Below, piece by piece: positions 49,982 to 62,287 of a stretch of DNA of 64,000 nt. Origin of the DNA: Kribbella jejuensis (GTDB lineage: Bacteria > Actinomycetota > Actinomycetes > Propionibacteriales > Kribbellaceae); the NCBI RefSeq assembly GCF_006715085.1, contig NZ_VFMM01000001.1:1674001-1738000 (forward strand), read 5' to 3'. Both the position numbers and the translations under genes were made by a program. Position 1 is the stretch's first letter, and each line of letters opens with the position of its first letter. The notes beneath the pieces are model-generated. The model saw nothing but the letters and a program-made list of their open reading frames with translations. It made no database searches and was not told where the DNA came from.

Positions 49982-50716
49982 CTACTTCCCGCCGGCCGGA
50001 GCTGCGGGAGCCTCAGAAGCCGGCGCCGCCTGACGCGACCGAAGTCCGAACGCCAGACCGAGCAGCCCGACCAGCAACCCGCCACCACCGAGCCACCGCG
50101 CCAACGTATCGGACGTGCCTTCGGAGGTGCCTTCGGGGGTGGTCGCGGCGACCGGCGTGACCGCGGCCGTCAGCTTCAGCGTCGGCGCCGGGTGTTCCGG
50201 CTCAGCCGCACCGTCCTTCGCGGAGTCGGCCCACTTCACCACCTCACCGTCGCTGTACGTCTGCTCGGTCGGGAAGCTCAACGAATCCACGCCGTCCGGC
50301 AACTTCCCGACCGACAAGGCGAACTCGTCGAAGTCGTTCGGCGGGATACCGCCCGCGGTCGCGGTCCAGGTCACCGTCAGGATCGCCTTGGTCAGCGTGA
50401 CATCGCCGACCTTCACCGGCGCCGGCAGCTTCTCCTCTTTCTTCTCCACCTTCCACCCGTCCTTCACCTGCGCGCCGACATGCGCGAACGGGTGGTCCTT
50501 GGGCAGCGAGACGACGAGCTTCGACGTACTGGTGTTGTCCGACTCGGTCGGTACGCGGAACACGAGCTTGCCGTACCCACCGGGCTTCGCGTCCGGCGAC
50601 GACACCGTGACATGCGCCGACGCCGAGCTCGCGGCGCCGATCACCACGAGCACGGACGCCGCCGCGATCGCGGCGGCACGCAGCGCGTATCGCTTCTGGA
50701 CATATCTCTTGGGCAT
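49982..50716 (-). CDS. YcnI-family (DUF1775) copper chaperone-like protein
   Basis: 244 residues from the ATG at 50716, with GAAAGG upstream. The signal peptide ends SASAHVTVSSPDAKPGGYGK, placing His at the mature N-terminus, the copper ligand in YcnI proteins. Other family marks are FRVPTESDNTSTSKLVVSLP, the monohistidine brace Trp in VKDGWKVEKKEEKLP, WTATAGGIPPNDFDEFALSV and FPTEQTYSDGEVVKWADSAK. The C-terminal helix LGGGGLLVGLLGLAFGL is an anchor. It is in an operon with copC and copD. Confidence 0.9.
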   Translation of the reverse strand: MPKRYVQKRYALRAAAIAAASVLVVIGAASSASAHVTVSSPDAKPGGYGKLVFRVPTESDNTSTSKLVVSLPKDHPFAHVGAQVKDGWKVEKKEEKLPAPVKVGDVTLTKAILTVTWTATAGGIPPNDFDEFALSVGKLPDGVDSLSFPTEQTYSDGEVVKWADSAKDGAAEPEHPAPTLKLTAAVTPVAATTPEGTSEGTSDTLARWLGGGGLLVGLLGLAFGLRSRQAAPASEAPAAPAGGK

Positions 50717-50766
50717 CAGAGAACCTTTCAAGGCATACGAGAGTGTCCGGCGCAGGGGCGCCGGGT

Positions 50767-51282
50767 TCAGACAGCTGTAGCTACTCGTACGCCGGGAGGC
50801 CCACGCTCGGTGACGCTCGTACTGCGGTCTTCACCGGTCGGCGCCCATGACGTGTGGACCCCGGGCGCCGTCGGGAGCCGTACGGGACGCAGTACCGGCA
50901 GCTCGGGGAGCAGTCGCGCGCAGGCCCGCCGTACCCGATGAATCCAGCGGTGTGCCCGGCTGATCGCCAGGACGCCCGCGAGCAGTCCGCCGAGGTGCGT
51001 GGCGGTCATCATCAGGCTGCCCGTGATGGACATGCCGTGGTGCATGGTTGCCGAGTCCAACGTGACATGGACGAACAACTGAACCGCGGCCAACACCAGT
51101 CCGGTCAGCAGCCGCTCACCTGCCAGGTACTCCCCGAGCAGCCAGCAGACCCCGGCCAGCGCGGCCAGCGGAGGCAGTACGCCCAGCGGTACGCCGCCGC
51201 CGCCGACCAGCGCATGACCGAGTACCGCCACCGCGACGCTCAGCGCCGCGACCACGGACGTAGTCCTGCTCTCGGTCGGCAT
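50767..51282 (-). CDS. His/Met-bearing membrane protein at the head of the copper operon
   Basis: 171 residues, ATG at 51282 with GAGGGG upstream. Four helices within the first 110 residues. The segment VTLDSATMHHGMSITGSLMM, then TATHLGGLLAGVLA, puts two His and four Met in or next to the membrane, a likely soft-metal site. The C-terminal 60 residues are basic and proline-rich without structure. It is 50 bp upstream of ycnI in the same direction. I know no named family; copper transit is inferred from residues and context. Confidence 0.65.
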   Translation of the reverse strand: MPTESRTTSVVAALSVAVAVLGHALVGGGGVPLGVLPPLAALAGVCWLLGEYLAGERLLTGLVLAAVQLFVHVTLDSATMHHGMSITGSLMMTATHLGGLLAGVLAISRAHRWIHRVRRACARLLPELPVLRPVRLPTAPGVHTSWAPTGEDRSTSVTERGPPGVRVATAV

Positions 51283-51399
51283 TCGATCCCCTCGCTCGTG
51301 TCACTCTACGGACAGGATCGCGCGCAGGTTCCCGCGGACTACTGCTGCTCACTATCCGTACCGAATCGCTCGCGGATTGTTTGCTGCGATGATGTGCGG

Positions 51400-52251
51400 A
51401 TGGACGTAGCCGTGCTGGAGATCGGGGGCAGTCACGTGACGGCGGCCGTGGTGACGCCGGAGACGTGGGACGTGACCGAGGTGGACCGGGCCGAGCTCGA
51501 ATCCCAGGCGGCGGCGCAACAGGTGGTCACCCAACTCGCTGACGCGGCCCGGAAGTTGCCGCTGGCAAACGGTCTGGCGATCGCGCTGCCCGGTCCGTTC
51601 GACTTCGCGACCGGGGTCGCGTGGTACCGGAACCAGGGCAAGTTCGACCAGCTGTACGGGGTCGACCTCGGCGCTGCCCTGGGCAACGAACTGGGCAACG
51701 AACTGGGCACCGACCGGCTGATGTTCATGAACGACGCCGAGGCGTTCGCGGTCGGCGAGTGGACCGCCGGCGAGGTCCGCGGCGTCGAACGCTGCGTCGG
51801 CGTGACGATCGGCACCGGCATCGGTACGGCGTTCCTCGCCGACGGCCGGGTGGTCCGCGACGGCGGCACCGTTCCGCCGGGCGGCGAGCTGTACAAGACG
51901 ACGTACGCCGGAAAACCCCTCGAGGACGCCATCTCCGCCCGCGCCATCCTCCGCCGCTACGCCGAGTCCACCGGCCGAACAGCCCCCGGTGTCAAAGAAA
52001 TCGCCGACCAGGCCCGAGTCGGCGACGCCACAGCTCACCAGGTCCTCATCGCCTGCTTCACCGACCTGGCCACCGCCCTGGCCCCCTGGCTCGAACGCTT
52101 CGGTGTCACCCATACAGTCCTGGGCGGCTCAATAGCAGGAGCCTTCGACCTCATCCATTCGTCGCTCCCCTTCCCCGTCTCCGCGACGAAGGACACCGAA
52201 CACTCAGCCCTGATCGGCGCCGCCGCCCACTACCTCAGAACCTGTCCGTAA
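51400..52251 (+). CDS. ROK-family sugar kinase-like protein
   Basis: 283 residues from the ATG at 51400. ASKHA-fold ATPase: the phosphate-1 loop VAVLEIGGSHVTAAVVTP, IALPGPFDFATGVAW, the catalytic Asp in LMFMNDAEAFAVGEW, the phosphate-2 loop GVTIGTGIGTAFLADG, and the adenosine segment VLGGSIAGAFDLI. ROK kinases of this size phosphorylate glucose, fructose or amino-sugars. The Cys-rich ROK zinc motif is not present, and no HTH is attached. The substrate is unknown. Confidence 0.82.
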   Translation: MDVAVLEIGGSHVTAAVVTPETWDVTEVDRAELESQAAAQQVVTQLADAARKLPLANGLAIALPGPFDFATGVAWYRNQGKFDQLYGVDLGAALGNELGNELGTDRLMFMNDAEAFAVGEWTAGEVRGVERCVGVTIGTGIGTAFLADGRVVRDGGTVPPGGELYKTTYAGKPLEDAISARAILRRYAESTGRTAPGVKEIADQARVGDATAHQVLIACFTDLATALAPWLERFGVTHTVLGGSIAGAFDLIHSSLPFPVSATKDTEHSALIGAAAHYLRTCP

Positions 52252-52271
52252 CCCCCGCTACGGTCGGACCC

Positions 52272-52940
52272 GTGAAGATCGCCACGCCTCGCCTGCGCGC
52301 CCAGCTCGACTCCGCAACTCCTGAGACGGTGGAGGACGAGGAGCGGTTGCTCGACCTCCAACTGGAAGATGTCGACCTGAGTGACGTGGAGGCCGAGCAC
52401 GTCGAGCTCGGGGGCTGCCGGCTCACCAGGTGCAAGCTGGCCGGCTCGGAGCTGGACAAGCTCATCCTGGTCGACACCGAGCTGACCCAGTGTGACCTCG
52501 CCAATTCCCGCTGGGCCGACGCCGCCCTGACCCGGGTCGCCGTCACCGGCTCGCGGATGATCGGCTTCGCCGGCCCGGGCGCGGTCTTCCAGCACGTCAC
52601 CGTCCGCGACACCGTGCTCGACTTCGCCTCGTTCCGGTTCGCGAAGTTCGTGAAGGCCGAGTTCGTGGACTGCCGTCTGCAGAACGCCGACTTCGTCTCC
52701 GCGGACCTGACCGGCGCGGTGTTCCGCGGCTGCGACCTGTCCGGCGTGGAGTTCTCCCAGGTCAAGGCGGCCAAGGCGGTCTTCGTCGACTGCGGCTGGG
52801 ACGGCGCGAAGGGCCTCGCCTCGCTGGCCGGCGCGACCGTCGCGGCCGCCTCCCCGATCGACACGCTCGCGTTCACCAGCGCGGTCACGGTCGCCGCCGG
52901 TATCAGGCTCGCGCATCCCGACGACCTGGAGGGAGCGTGA
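52272..52940 (+). CDS. pentapeptide-repeat protein
   Basis: 222 residues from the GTG at 52272. Central repeats follow A(D/N)LXX spacing, such as LEDVDLSDVEAEHVELGGCR, LTRCKLAGSELDKLILVDTE, LTQCDLANSRW and LQNADFVSADLTGAVFRGCD then LSGVEFSQVKAAKAVF. They predict a right-handed quadrilateral beta-helix. Such DNA-mimic folds can protect gyrase, but this role is not shown here. It is 45 bp upstream of icd. Confidence 0.85.
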   Translation: MKIATPRLRAQLDSATPETVEDEERLLDLQLEDVDLSDVEAEHVELGGCRLTRCKLAGSELDKLILVDTELTQCDLANSRWADAALTRVAVTGSRMIGFAGPGAVFQHVTVRDTVLDFASFRFAKFVKAEFVDCRLQNADFVSADLTGAVFRGCDLSGVEFSQVKAAKAVFVDCGWDGAKGLASLAGATVAAASPIDTLAFTSAVTVAAGIRLAHPDDLEGA

Positions 52941-52976
52941 CCCGGGCCACGATCGAGGACGTCGTACGCCGGATAA

Positions 52977-55202
<2,226 letters not shown>

Positions 55203-55210
55203 TCTCGTGA

Positions 55211-55244
55211 CAAAGGGCGCCCGGGTCTCCCCGGGCGCCCTTTG
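55211..55244 (+). terminator. icd terminator
   Basis: CAAAGGGCGCCCGGG (55211-55225) and CCCGGGCGCCCTTTG (55230-55244) form a perfect 15-bp stem with a TCTC tetraloop, followed by TTTCG. Confidence 0.92.
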
Positions 55245-55257
55245 TTTCGTGCTGCAT

Positions 55258-55280
55258 CCATACCATACGGTTTGGTATGG
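55258..55280 (-). terminator. hairpin after the phosphatase gene
   Basis: CCATACCA (55258-55265) pairs with TGGTATGG (55273-55280) around a 7-base loop, immediately beyond the convergent phosphatase stop at 55282. Confidence 0.55.
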
Positions 55281-55281
55281 G

Positions 55282-56295
55282 TCAGGACGTGAACGGCACC
55301 CGGACCCAGCTCAGTACGGCGGGGTTGCGCGGGTCGATCGTGACTCGCAGGTAGTCGTTGTCGCCGGTCGATCCGTCGACGGTGATCCGCGAGAGGTTGC
55401 TCGCCGGCGTCGTCACACCGTAGAAGCTGAGCCACTTCGAGCCGGCCGCCAGCGGCTTGTCGCTGTTGTAGACGTGGCTGTCGCCGTTGAACAGGTACAC
55501 CGGGCCGCGGAAATTCGCCGACTCCCGGGCGATCTCCTGCACGATCGGCTGGAACGCGTAGTAGTCCGCGAACGACGGGTTCGCCACGGTCGGGTCGAAC
55601 ATATCGGCCTGCGTCAGCAGTACGACGGCCCTGTCGCGGTCGGCGCGCGCCTGCGCGAACGTGTCCCGGATGCTCTGCATGACGGCCCCCGTACGGTTCA
55701 GTACCTCGGCGGTCTGCTCCGGCGTCGGCGCGGTCTTACCGGTCCACGGCGCCATACTGTTGTTGCTGCCAACGATGTGCAAGGCGGCGAACGCGACGTC
55801 GCCGCGGCTGAACCGGACGTCCTCCGGGATGCCCTGTGCGACCTGGCTGTCGACCTTCACCGAGTGCTGCCCGAGCGTCCGGCCGGGCTGCGGGAAGAAC
55901 ACCTGCCGGATCTTCGCCAGCCGCTCCAACGGGTTGTAACCGCCGTTGTTCAGACGATGGCAGTCGGTCCACTCATTGTCCCCGACGGTGTAGACGAGCG
56001 GATCCGCGAACCGGTCGAACTGCGTCTTCACCTGCGCGAAGTACTCGTCACTGCAGACCGACGAGCCGTCCTTGATGTCGCCGAGATGAGTGACCAGCTT
56101 GACCGGCTTGTCCGCGTTGATCTGGTCGACCACCTTCGGGAACCGGGCGATCTGCGCCGGGCCGTAGGGGATGTCACCGATCACGGCGAACGTGTAGGGG
56201 TCCGGGCCACGGTCCGCGGCGGCGTTCGGAACCCCGACCGCGAGCCCGAGCAGGGCCAGACACGCGGTGATCACAGGCGCACGACGTACTCTCAC
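55282..56295 (-). CDS. secreted calcineurin-like metallophosphatase
   Basis: 337 residues from the GTG at 56295, with GGAGG 5 bases upstream. The signal peptide VITACLALLGLAVGVPNAAA precedes the metallophosphoesterase core. Metal ligands are in FAVIGDIPYGPAQIARFPKV, VTHLGDIKDGSSVC, VYTVGDNEWTDCHRLNNGGY (GDNExxD) and LFNGDSHVYNSDKPLAAGSK. The order D..GD..GDN..H fits the superfamily. The extracellular substrate, phosphate ester or nucleotide, is unknown. It is divergent from proS. Confidence 0.85.
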   Translation of the reverse strand: MRVRRAPVITACLALLGLAVGVPNAAADRGPDPYTFAVIGDIPYGPAQIARFPKVVDQINADKPVKLVTHLGDIKDGSSVCSDEYFAQVKTQFDRFADPLVYTVGDNEWTDCHRLNNGGYNPLERLAKIRQVFFPQPGRTLGQHSVKVDSQVAQGIPEDVRFSRGDVAFAALHIVGSNNSMAPWTGKTAPTPEQTAEVLNRTGAVMQSIRDTFAQARADRDRAVVLLTQADMFDPTVANPSFADYYAFQPIVQEIARESANFRGPVYLFNGDSHVYNSDKPLAAGSKWLSFYGVTTPASNLSRITVDGSTGDNDYLRVTIDPRNPAVLSWVRVPFTS

Positions 56296-56427
56296 AAATC
56301 CTCCAAGTCCGAGCGGGTACGGACCAACTTTTCGGCTCGGTGGTGAACGCCGGGGCACTGCCGCATGAACATTGACGACTCGGAAATGCGTGGCCGCAGG
56401 CCGTGGGAGGTTCCTACACTGGCCGTC

Positions 56428-57840
56428 ATGACAGGTTCCCGTTCCGTGCTTGCGTCGCAGGTGACGGACTACCCCCGATGGTTCCAGGACGTGATCGCCA
56501 AGGCTGAGCTCGCCGAGAACGGGCCGGTGCGGGGGACCATGGTCGTGCGACCGTACGGGTACGGGATCTGGGAACTGTTGCAAGAGGCAATGAACCGCCG
56601 GATCAAGGCCACCGGCGCGTCGAACGCCTACTTCCCGCTGCTTATCCCCGAGAGCTACCTGCAACGCGAAGCCGAACACGTCGAGGGGTTCAGCCCCGAA
56701 CTGGCCGTCGTCACGCATGCCGGAGGCAAACAGCTCGAAGAACCCGCGGTCATCCGGCCCACCTCGGAAACGGTCATCGGCGAATACCTCGCGAAGTGGA
56801 TCCAGAGCTACCGCGACCTCCCGCTGCTGCTCAACCAGTGGGCGAACGTCGTCCGCTGGGAACTCCGCCCCCGGCTGTTCCTGCGGACGACGGAATTCCT
56901 CTGGCAGGAAGGCCATACGGCACATGTCTCCGCCGAGGACGCCCGTGCGTACGCGACCAGGATCCTGTACGACGTCTACCGCGAGGTGATGGTCGACGTA
57001 CTCGCGATCCCGGTCGTCGTCGGCCGCAAGACCCGCCGCGAGCGGTTCGCCGGCGCGATCAACACGATGACGCTGGAGGCGATGACCGGCGACGGGAAAG
57101 CCCTGCAAATGGGGACGTCTCACGAGCTCGGGCAGAACTTCGCGCGCGCGTTCGACATCAGCTACCTGTCCCGTGAGGGCCGGCGTGAGCTCGCGTGGAC
57201 CACCTCGTGGGGCAGCAGTACCCGAATGGTCGGCGGTCTGATCATGGTCCACGGCGACGACAACGGTCTCCGCGTACCGCCTGCGGTCGCGCCGGTGCAG
57301 GTCGTCGTACTCGTGGTCAAGGACGAGGCGATCACCGCGGCGCACGCGATCGCCGACGACCTGACCGCGGCCGGAGTACGCGTCACCGTCGATGCCCGCG
57401 CCGACCAGCCGTTCGGCCGTCGCGCGGTCAACTGGGAACTGAAGGGCGTCCCGATCCGCGTCGAGGTAGGCCCTCGCGATCTCGCCGCCGGTACGGCGAC
57501 CGTCGTACGCCGCCTCCGCGACTCGGCAAAGTCCGCCGTCAACCTGACCGACCTGACGTCGACGGTCGGCGCGGCCCTGGACGCCGATCAGGCTCACCTG
57601 TTGTCCGAGGCAACAGCCAAGCAGTCCGCCCGAATCACCGCGGTCAGCACGATCGACGAGGCGATCGAGGCGGCAGCATCCGGCTGGGCCACCATTCCGT
57701 ACGACGCGGTCGGCGAAGAGGGCGAGGACAGCCTGGCCGAATCGGGCATCACGGTCCGATGCCTGCAGCGCCCCGACGGCACGCTCCCGACAGAGGACAA
57801 CGAACAAGGCCTCACCGCGTACGTCGCCCGCTCCTACTAG
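56428..57840 (+). CDS. proS: prolyl-tRNA synthetase, short (type 3/archaeal-like) form
   Basis: 470 residues from the ATG at 56428, class II synthetase without the editing insert of bacterial-type ProRS. Motif 1 region: GTMVVRPYGYGIWELLQEAM. Motif 2: VVRWELRPRLFLRTTEFLWQ, then EGHTAH. Motif 3: TTSWGSSTRMVGGLIMVHGD. The anticodon domain has VVLVVKDEAITAAHAIADDL and NWELKGVPIRVEVGPRDLAAGT. Actinomycetes usually have one long bacterial ProRS, so this may be a second copy with a special role. The stop overlaps the convergent LuxR gene by 4 bp. Confidence 0.88.
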   Translation: MTGSRSVLASQVTDYPRWFQDVIAKAELAENGPVRGTMVVRPYGYGIWELLQEAMNRRIKATGASNAYFPLLIPESYLQREAEHVEGFSPELAVVTHAGGKQLEEPAVIRPTSETVIGEYLAKWIQSYRDLPLLLNQWANVVRWELRPRLFLRTTEFLWQEGHTAHVSAEDARAYATRILYDVYREVMVDVLAIPVVVGRKTRRERFAGAINTMTLEAMTGDGKALQMGTSHELGQNFARAFDISYLSREGRRELAWTTSWGSSTRMVGGLIMVHGDDNGLRVPPAVAPVQVVVLVVKDEAITAAHAIADDLTAAGVRVTVDARADQPFGRRAVNWELKGVPIRVEVGPRDLAAGTATVVRRLRDSAKSAVNLTDLTSTVGAALDADQAHLLSEATAKQSARITAVSTIDEAIEAAASGWATIPYDAVGEEGEDSLAESGITVRCLQRPDGTLPTEDNEQGLTAYVARSY

Positions 57841-58820
57841 CGGGCCAGGTACTTCCGGACGTCGTCGGCCACCTGGGTGCGGTAGCGGAAGCCGTACTTG
57901 CGCAGGATCGCACTCAGGTGGGTCTTGACGGTGTTGAGGCTGACGCCGAGTTCCGCGGCGAGCTGGTCGTTGTCGAGGCCGTCGGTCAGCAGTACGGCGA
58001 CCGCCTGCTGCGCCTTGGTGAGACTGTTGAAGCGGCGCTCCGGCCCTTCGTCGGTCTCCATCAGCATCTCGATCAGCTCGGACTGGATGTGCTCGGCGGC
58101 GTCGACGATCCGCTCCAGATGCGTGTGCACGGCGTTGCTCATCTCGGACTCGCCCAGCGCCTCGGCCGCGATCTCGCGGATCGACGCGACCCGGTGCGTC
58201 AGGTACTCCATCACGTGGTCCGACGTCAGCAGGTTCGGCCCCACATCGCCGGCGGGCAGCAGTCGCAACGCCTCCCGGTCCTCACCCTCCCGGGTCAGCA
58301 CCCGCTGCACCACGGCACACAACCACTCGAACGCGCGCACCGCGTTGTCGTCGTACGACCTCGGGGTGTAACTCTGCATCGACAGCAGCCCGAACAGCTG
58401 GTCCGGCCCGTCCTTCGACGGCCGGAAGATCGGCACGGTCACGGCATCGGCGGACCGGCGCCCGGGATCCCCGACCGGTACGCCGGAATGCAACGCGGAC
58501 CCGTTGTCGTACGCGTACCGGTACGTCTGCCGGTGCCTGATCAGCCAGGCGGTCTGCCCGTCCGGACCGAAGATGTGCGTGTCCGGGTTCACGTACTCGC
58601 CGTCGTCGTACCCGTACGGGTACCGCACCCGGTTGCTGCCCTGCAGCAACCCGACGAAGAACGCGTCGACGTGCGACACCTTCCCGGCGACGACTCGCAC
58701 GTAGTCGTACAGACCGTAGTGGTCGGAACGGTACAGCGCCTCGATCTTGTGGTACGCCTCGCGCAGGATGATCGCGGTCTCGGCATCAACCCGCAGCGGG
58801 GCAGCCTTGTCTGCATCCAC
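57837..58820 (-). CDS. GAF-like/LuxR-type transcriptional regulator
   Basis: 327 residues. The N-terminal sensory domain (about 15-175) resembles GAF: YHKIEALYRSDHYGLYDYVR, VDAFFVGLLQGSNRVRYPYG and VTVPIFRPSKDGPDQLFGLL, with several Tyr. A helical segment follows (IREIAAEALGESEMSNAVHT, then HLERIVDAAEHIQ). The C-terminal LuxR HTH has LTKAQQAVAVLLTDGLDNDQ, then LAAELGVSLNTVKTHLSAIL. The ligand and targets are unknown. Confidence 0.83.
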   Translation of the reverse strand: MDADKAAPLRVDAETAIILREAYHKIEALYRSDHYGLYDYVRVVAGKVSHVDAFFVGLLQGSNRVRYPYGYDDGEYVNPDTHIFGPDGQTAWLIRHRQTYRYAYDNGSALHSGVPVGDPGRRSADAVTVPIFRPSKDGPDQLFGLLSMQSYTPRSYDDNAVRAFEWLCAVVQRVLTREGEDREALRLLPAGDVGPNLLTSDHVMEYLTHRVASIREIAAEALGESEMSNAVHTHLERIVDAAEHIQSELIEMLMETDEGPERRFNSLTKAQQAVAVLLTDGLDNDQLAAELGVSLNTVKTHLSAILRKYGFRYRTQVADDVRKYLAR

Positions 58821-59158
58821 AGCGGCTCCCCAGCATCGATCACTCGACTATGCCGCTGGACGGTGCCCGGATCAAGGGGGCCAAACAGTAGTTACGGGCG
58901 GTGGTGAGTCGCCGAGTCGCCCTCCCAAGCCTCGTCGTACTCCGCACCGCCCGTAACCACGAGCAGGACACCTGGCAACTGTGCGCCCCCCGCGCCGATC
59001 GGTCCCGTGTTCCCCCGTACGGTTCGCCGACCCCCCGACGGATGTTCGGTGCCCTTCCTCCCCCTGTTGAGTACACCGTTCCACTGATCGCCCTGTGTGA
59101 CCATCGCCCGGCGCATGATCTTGTGGGCCGCTCGATCTCACCCTCGGGGTGAAGTCGA
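58821..59158. other. intergenic region with a 13-bp inverted repeat
   Basis: About 340 bases upstream of the LuxR gene and downstream of guaB1. GTTACGGGCGGTG (58891-58903) is the perfect complement of CACCGCCCGTAAC (58945-58957), 41 bases apart, about 70 bp before the LuxR start. It could be an operator pair or a large hairpin. The open frames here are low-complexity and unconvincing. Confidence 0.45.
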
Positions 59159-60968
<1,810 letters not shown>

Positions 60969-61034
60969 CGGCCGGACGAGCGGGCCAGCCGCAGCTGACG
61001 TCCCCAGAGCGCGGCGTGCTTCGGCCCGCTGCTG

Positions 61035-61646
61035 TCAGCGACCGAGGTCGGGGGCGGCGGGCGGTACTACGCGTGCCGCGTGCTGACCGAAGCCGGCCGC
61101 CGTCAACGGCCGCGACGTTGCCAGCGGCACCTGGCCGGGGAAGGCATGCGCGATCGCGCGTTTGGTGTCGAGCTCCGCCCGCCGCTGCTCCTCGTTCTGC
61201 CGGAGTCCGGGAAAGCGGTCACCGAAAGCGTTCAACCGGGGCTGACGATCGTACGGATGCCGATTGAGCCGGCTACACGTGTGCTCGTAGATGTTGCCGG
61301 CCCCCTGCCGCGGCTTCACGGCCAGCAACTCCCGCCGCGGCAACCGCCCAGGCCCGGCAGGCGGCATCTCCCGAAACACCAGCCGATAGTCGGCCTTCCG
61401 TTGCGGATCGGACTGCAGATACGCAGTCACACAGTCCCGCAAATCCCCCTTCCCCGATTCGTACCCCAACGCATGCCGCCCATCCGACACCCCGGCCGCC
61501 AGTTCGCCGATCTGCTTCAGCACCTGCCGGTGCAGGTAGCCGGCCGGCCCTCGCGGGTCCTTCTCCGCGGCTGCGGCAAGCCGCATGAGGTCGACCGCGA
61601 ACGCCTTGCCCAGAACGACCTCGTACCGCGGCAAGGCCTCGGTCAT
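61035..61646 (-). CDS. RelE/ParE-like toxin with a C-terminal extension
   Basis: 203 residues; toxins of this fold usually have about 90-100. Residues 1-125 fit a RelE-like fold: YEVVLGKAFAVDLMRLAAAA, YLHRQVLKQIGELAAGVSDG, GKGDLRDCVTAYLQSDPQRK, ADYRLVFREMP then RELLAVKPRQGAGNIYEHTC. The last 75 residues are a basic extension rich in Arg, Pro and Ala that includes DTKRAIAHAFPGQVPLATSR. The start overlaps the antitoxin stop by 4 bp. Assignment rests on fold-like sequence and operon structure. Confidence 0.7.
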   Translation of the reverse strand: MTEALPRYEVVLGKAFAVDLMRLAAAAEKDPRGPAGYLHRQVLKQIGELAAGVSDGRHALGYESGKGDLRDCVTAYLQSDPQRKADYRLVFREMPPAGPGRLPRRELLAVKPRQGAGNIYEHTCSRLNRHPYDRQPRLNAFGDRFPGLRQNEEQRRAELDTKRAIAHAFPGQVPLATSRPLTAAGFGQHAARVVPPAAPDLGR

Positions 61647-62185
61647 GGCGAGTCTTCTTCTCGCCGCTCACGCTCCGCCTTCTCGCGCTCCTCCTCGCGG
61701 ATCTCCGCGAGGACCTGCTGCGTGTAGGGGCCCATCATCTCGGCGATTTCGTCCACCGTCATCGGGCGGCTGTCCGGTAGGGGTTCGGTGGCGTAGACGC
61801 GGTGCGTCGGGTCGTCGATCGTCCCCGGCGGCGGCTCGTCGTCGCCCCGCAGTTCGCGGTACTGCGAGGTCGACAAGATCACGGCCTCCGGCTCACCGCC
61901 GTCCCCCCACACCACCGGTACGAACGCGCCGTCGCGAATCGCCGCAACCATCGCCCCGAGCTCCGTCCCCACGACCTCGGCCGCAACCACCCCGGGCCGC
62001 CGCTCGAACTTCTCCTCACCCCCGAGATCCTCGAACTCGTCGTACGTCAGCAGCACCGCCTCAGGCACCCCACCGTCGCCGAAGCTGAACGCCCAGGTCC
62101 GCCCCCGCCGAAACCGCGCCAGCACCCCGGCAACATCCCGCCGCACGTCATCGACCGACCGGACCCGAGAACCTTCAGTAGCCAC
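61643..62185 (-). CDS. antitoxin-like protein with two tandem Phd/YefM-like modules
   Basis: 180 residues, double the usual antitoxin size. Module 1 (about 11-55) has VRRDVAGVLARFRRGRTWAF and SFGDGGVPEAVLLTYDEFED. Module 2 (about 70-112) has TELGAMVAAIRDGAFVPVVW and GDGGEPEAVILSTSQYRELR. Both share (F/W)GDGG.PEAV(L/I)L and an aromatic at the end of the strand, indicating an internal duplication. The C-terminus is acidic and helical (YTQQVLAEIREEEREKAERE). Upstream of and coupled to the RelE-like gene. Confidence 0.7.
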   Translation of the reverse strand: MATEGSRVRSVDDVRRDVAGVLARFRRGRTWAFSFGDGGVPEAVLLTYDEFEDLGGEEKFERRPGVVAAEVVGTELGAMVAAIRDGAFVPVVWGDGGEPEAVILSTSQYRELRGDDEPPPGTIDDPTHRVYATEPLPDSRPMTVDEIAEMMGPYTQQVLAEIREEEREKAERERREEDSP

Positions 62186-62242
62186 GCACTGACTCTACGA
62201 CCCGCACGGCCCCACCCGTCGGCTTATCCACAGGCACAAACG

Positions 62243-62276
62243 AACCGGCTCCCCCTGCGGACAGGGGGAGCCGGTT
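62243..62276 (-). terminator. katG terminator
   Basis: AACCGGCTCCCCCTG (62243-62257) pairs perfectly over 15 bp with CAGGGGGAGCCGGTT (62262-62276) around a CGGA tetraloop, 12 bp beyond the katG stop. Confidence 0.9.
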
Positions 62277-62287
62277 GTTGGGGTGGG

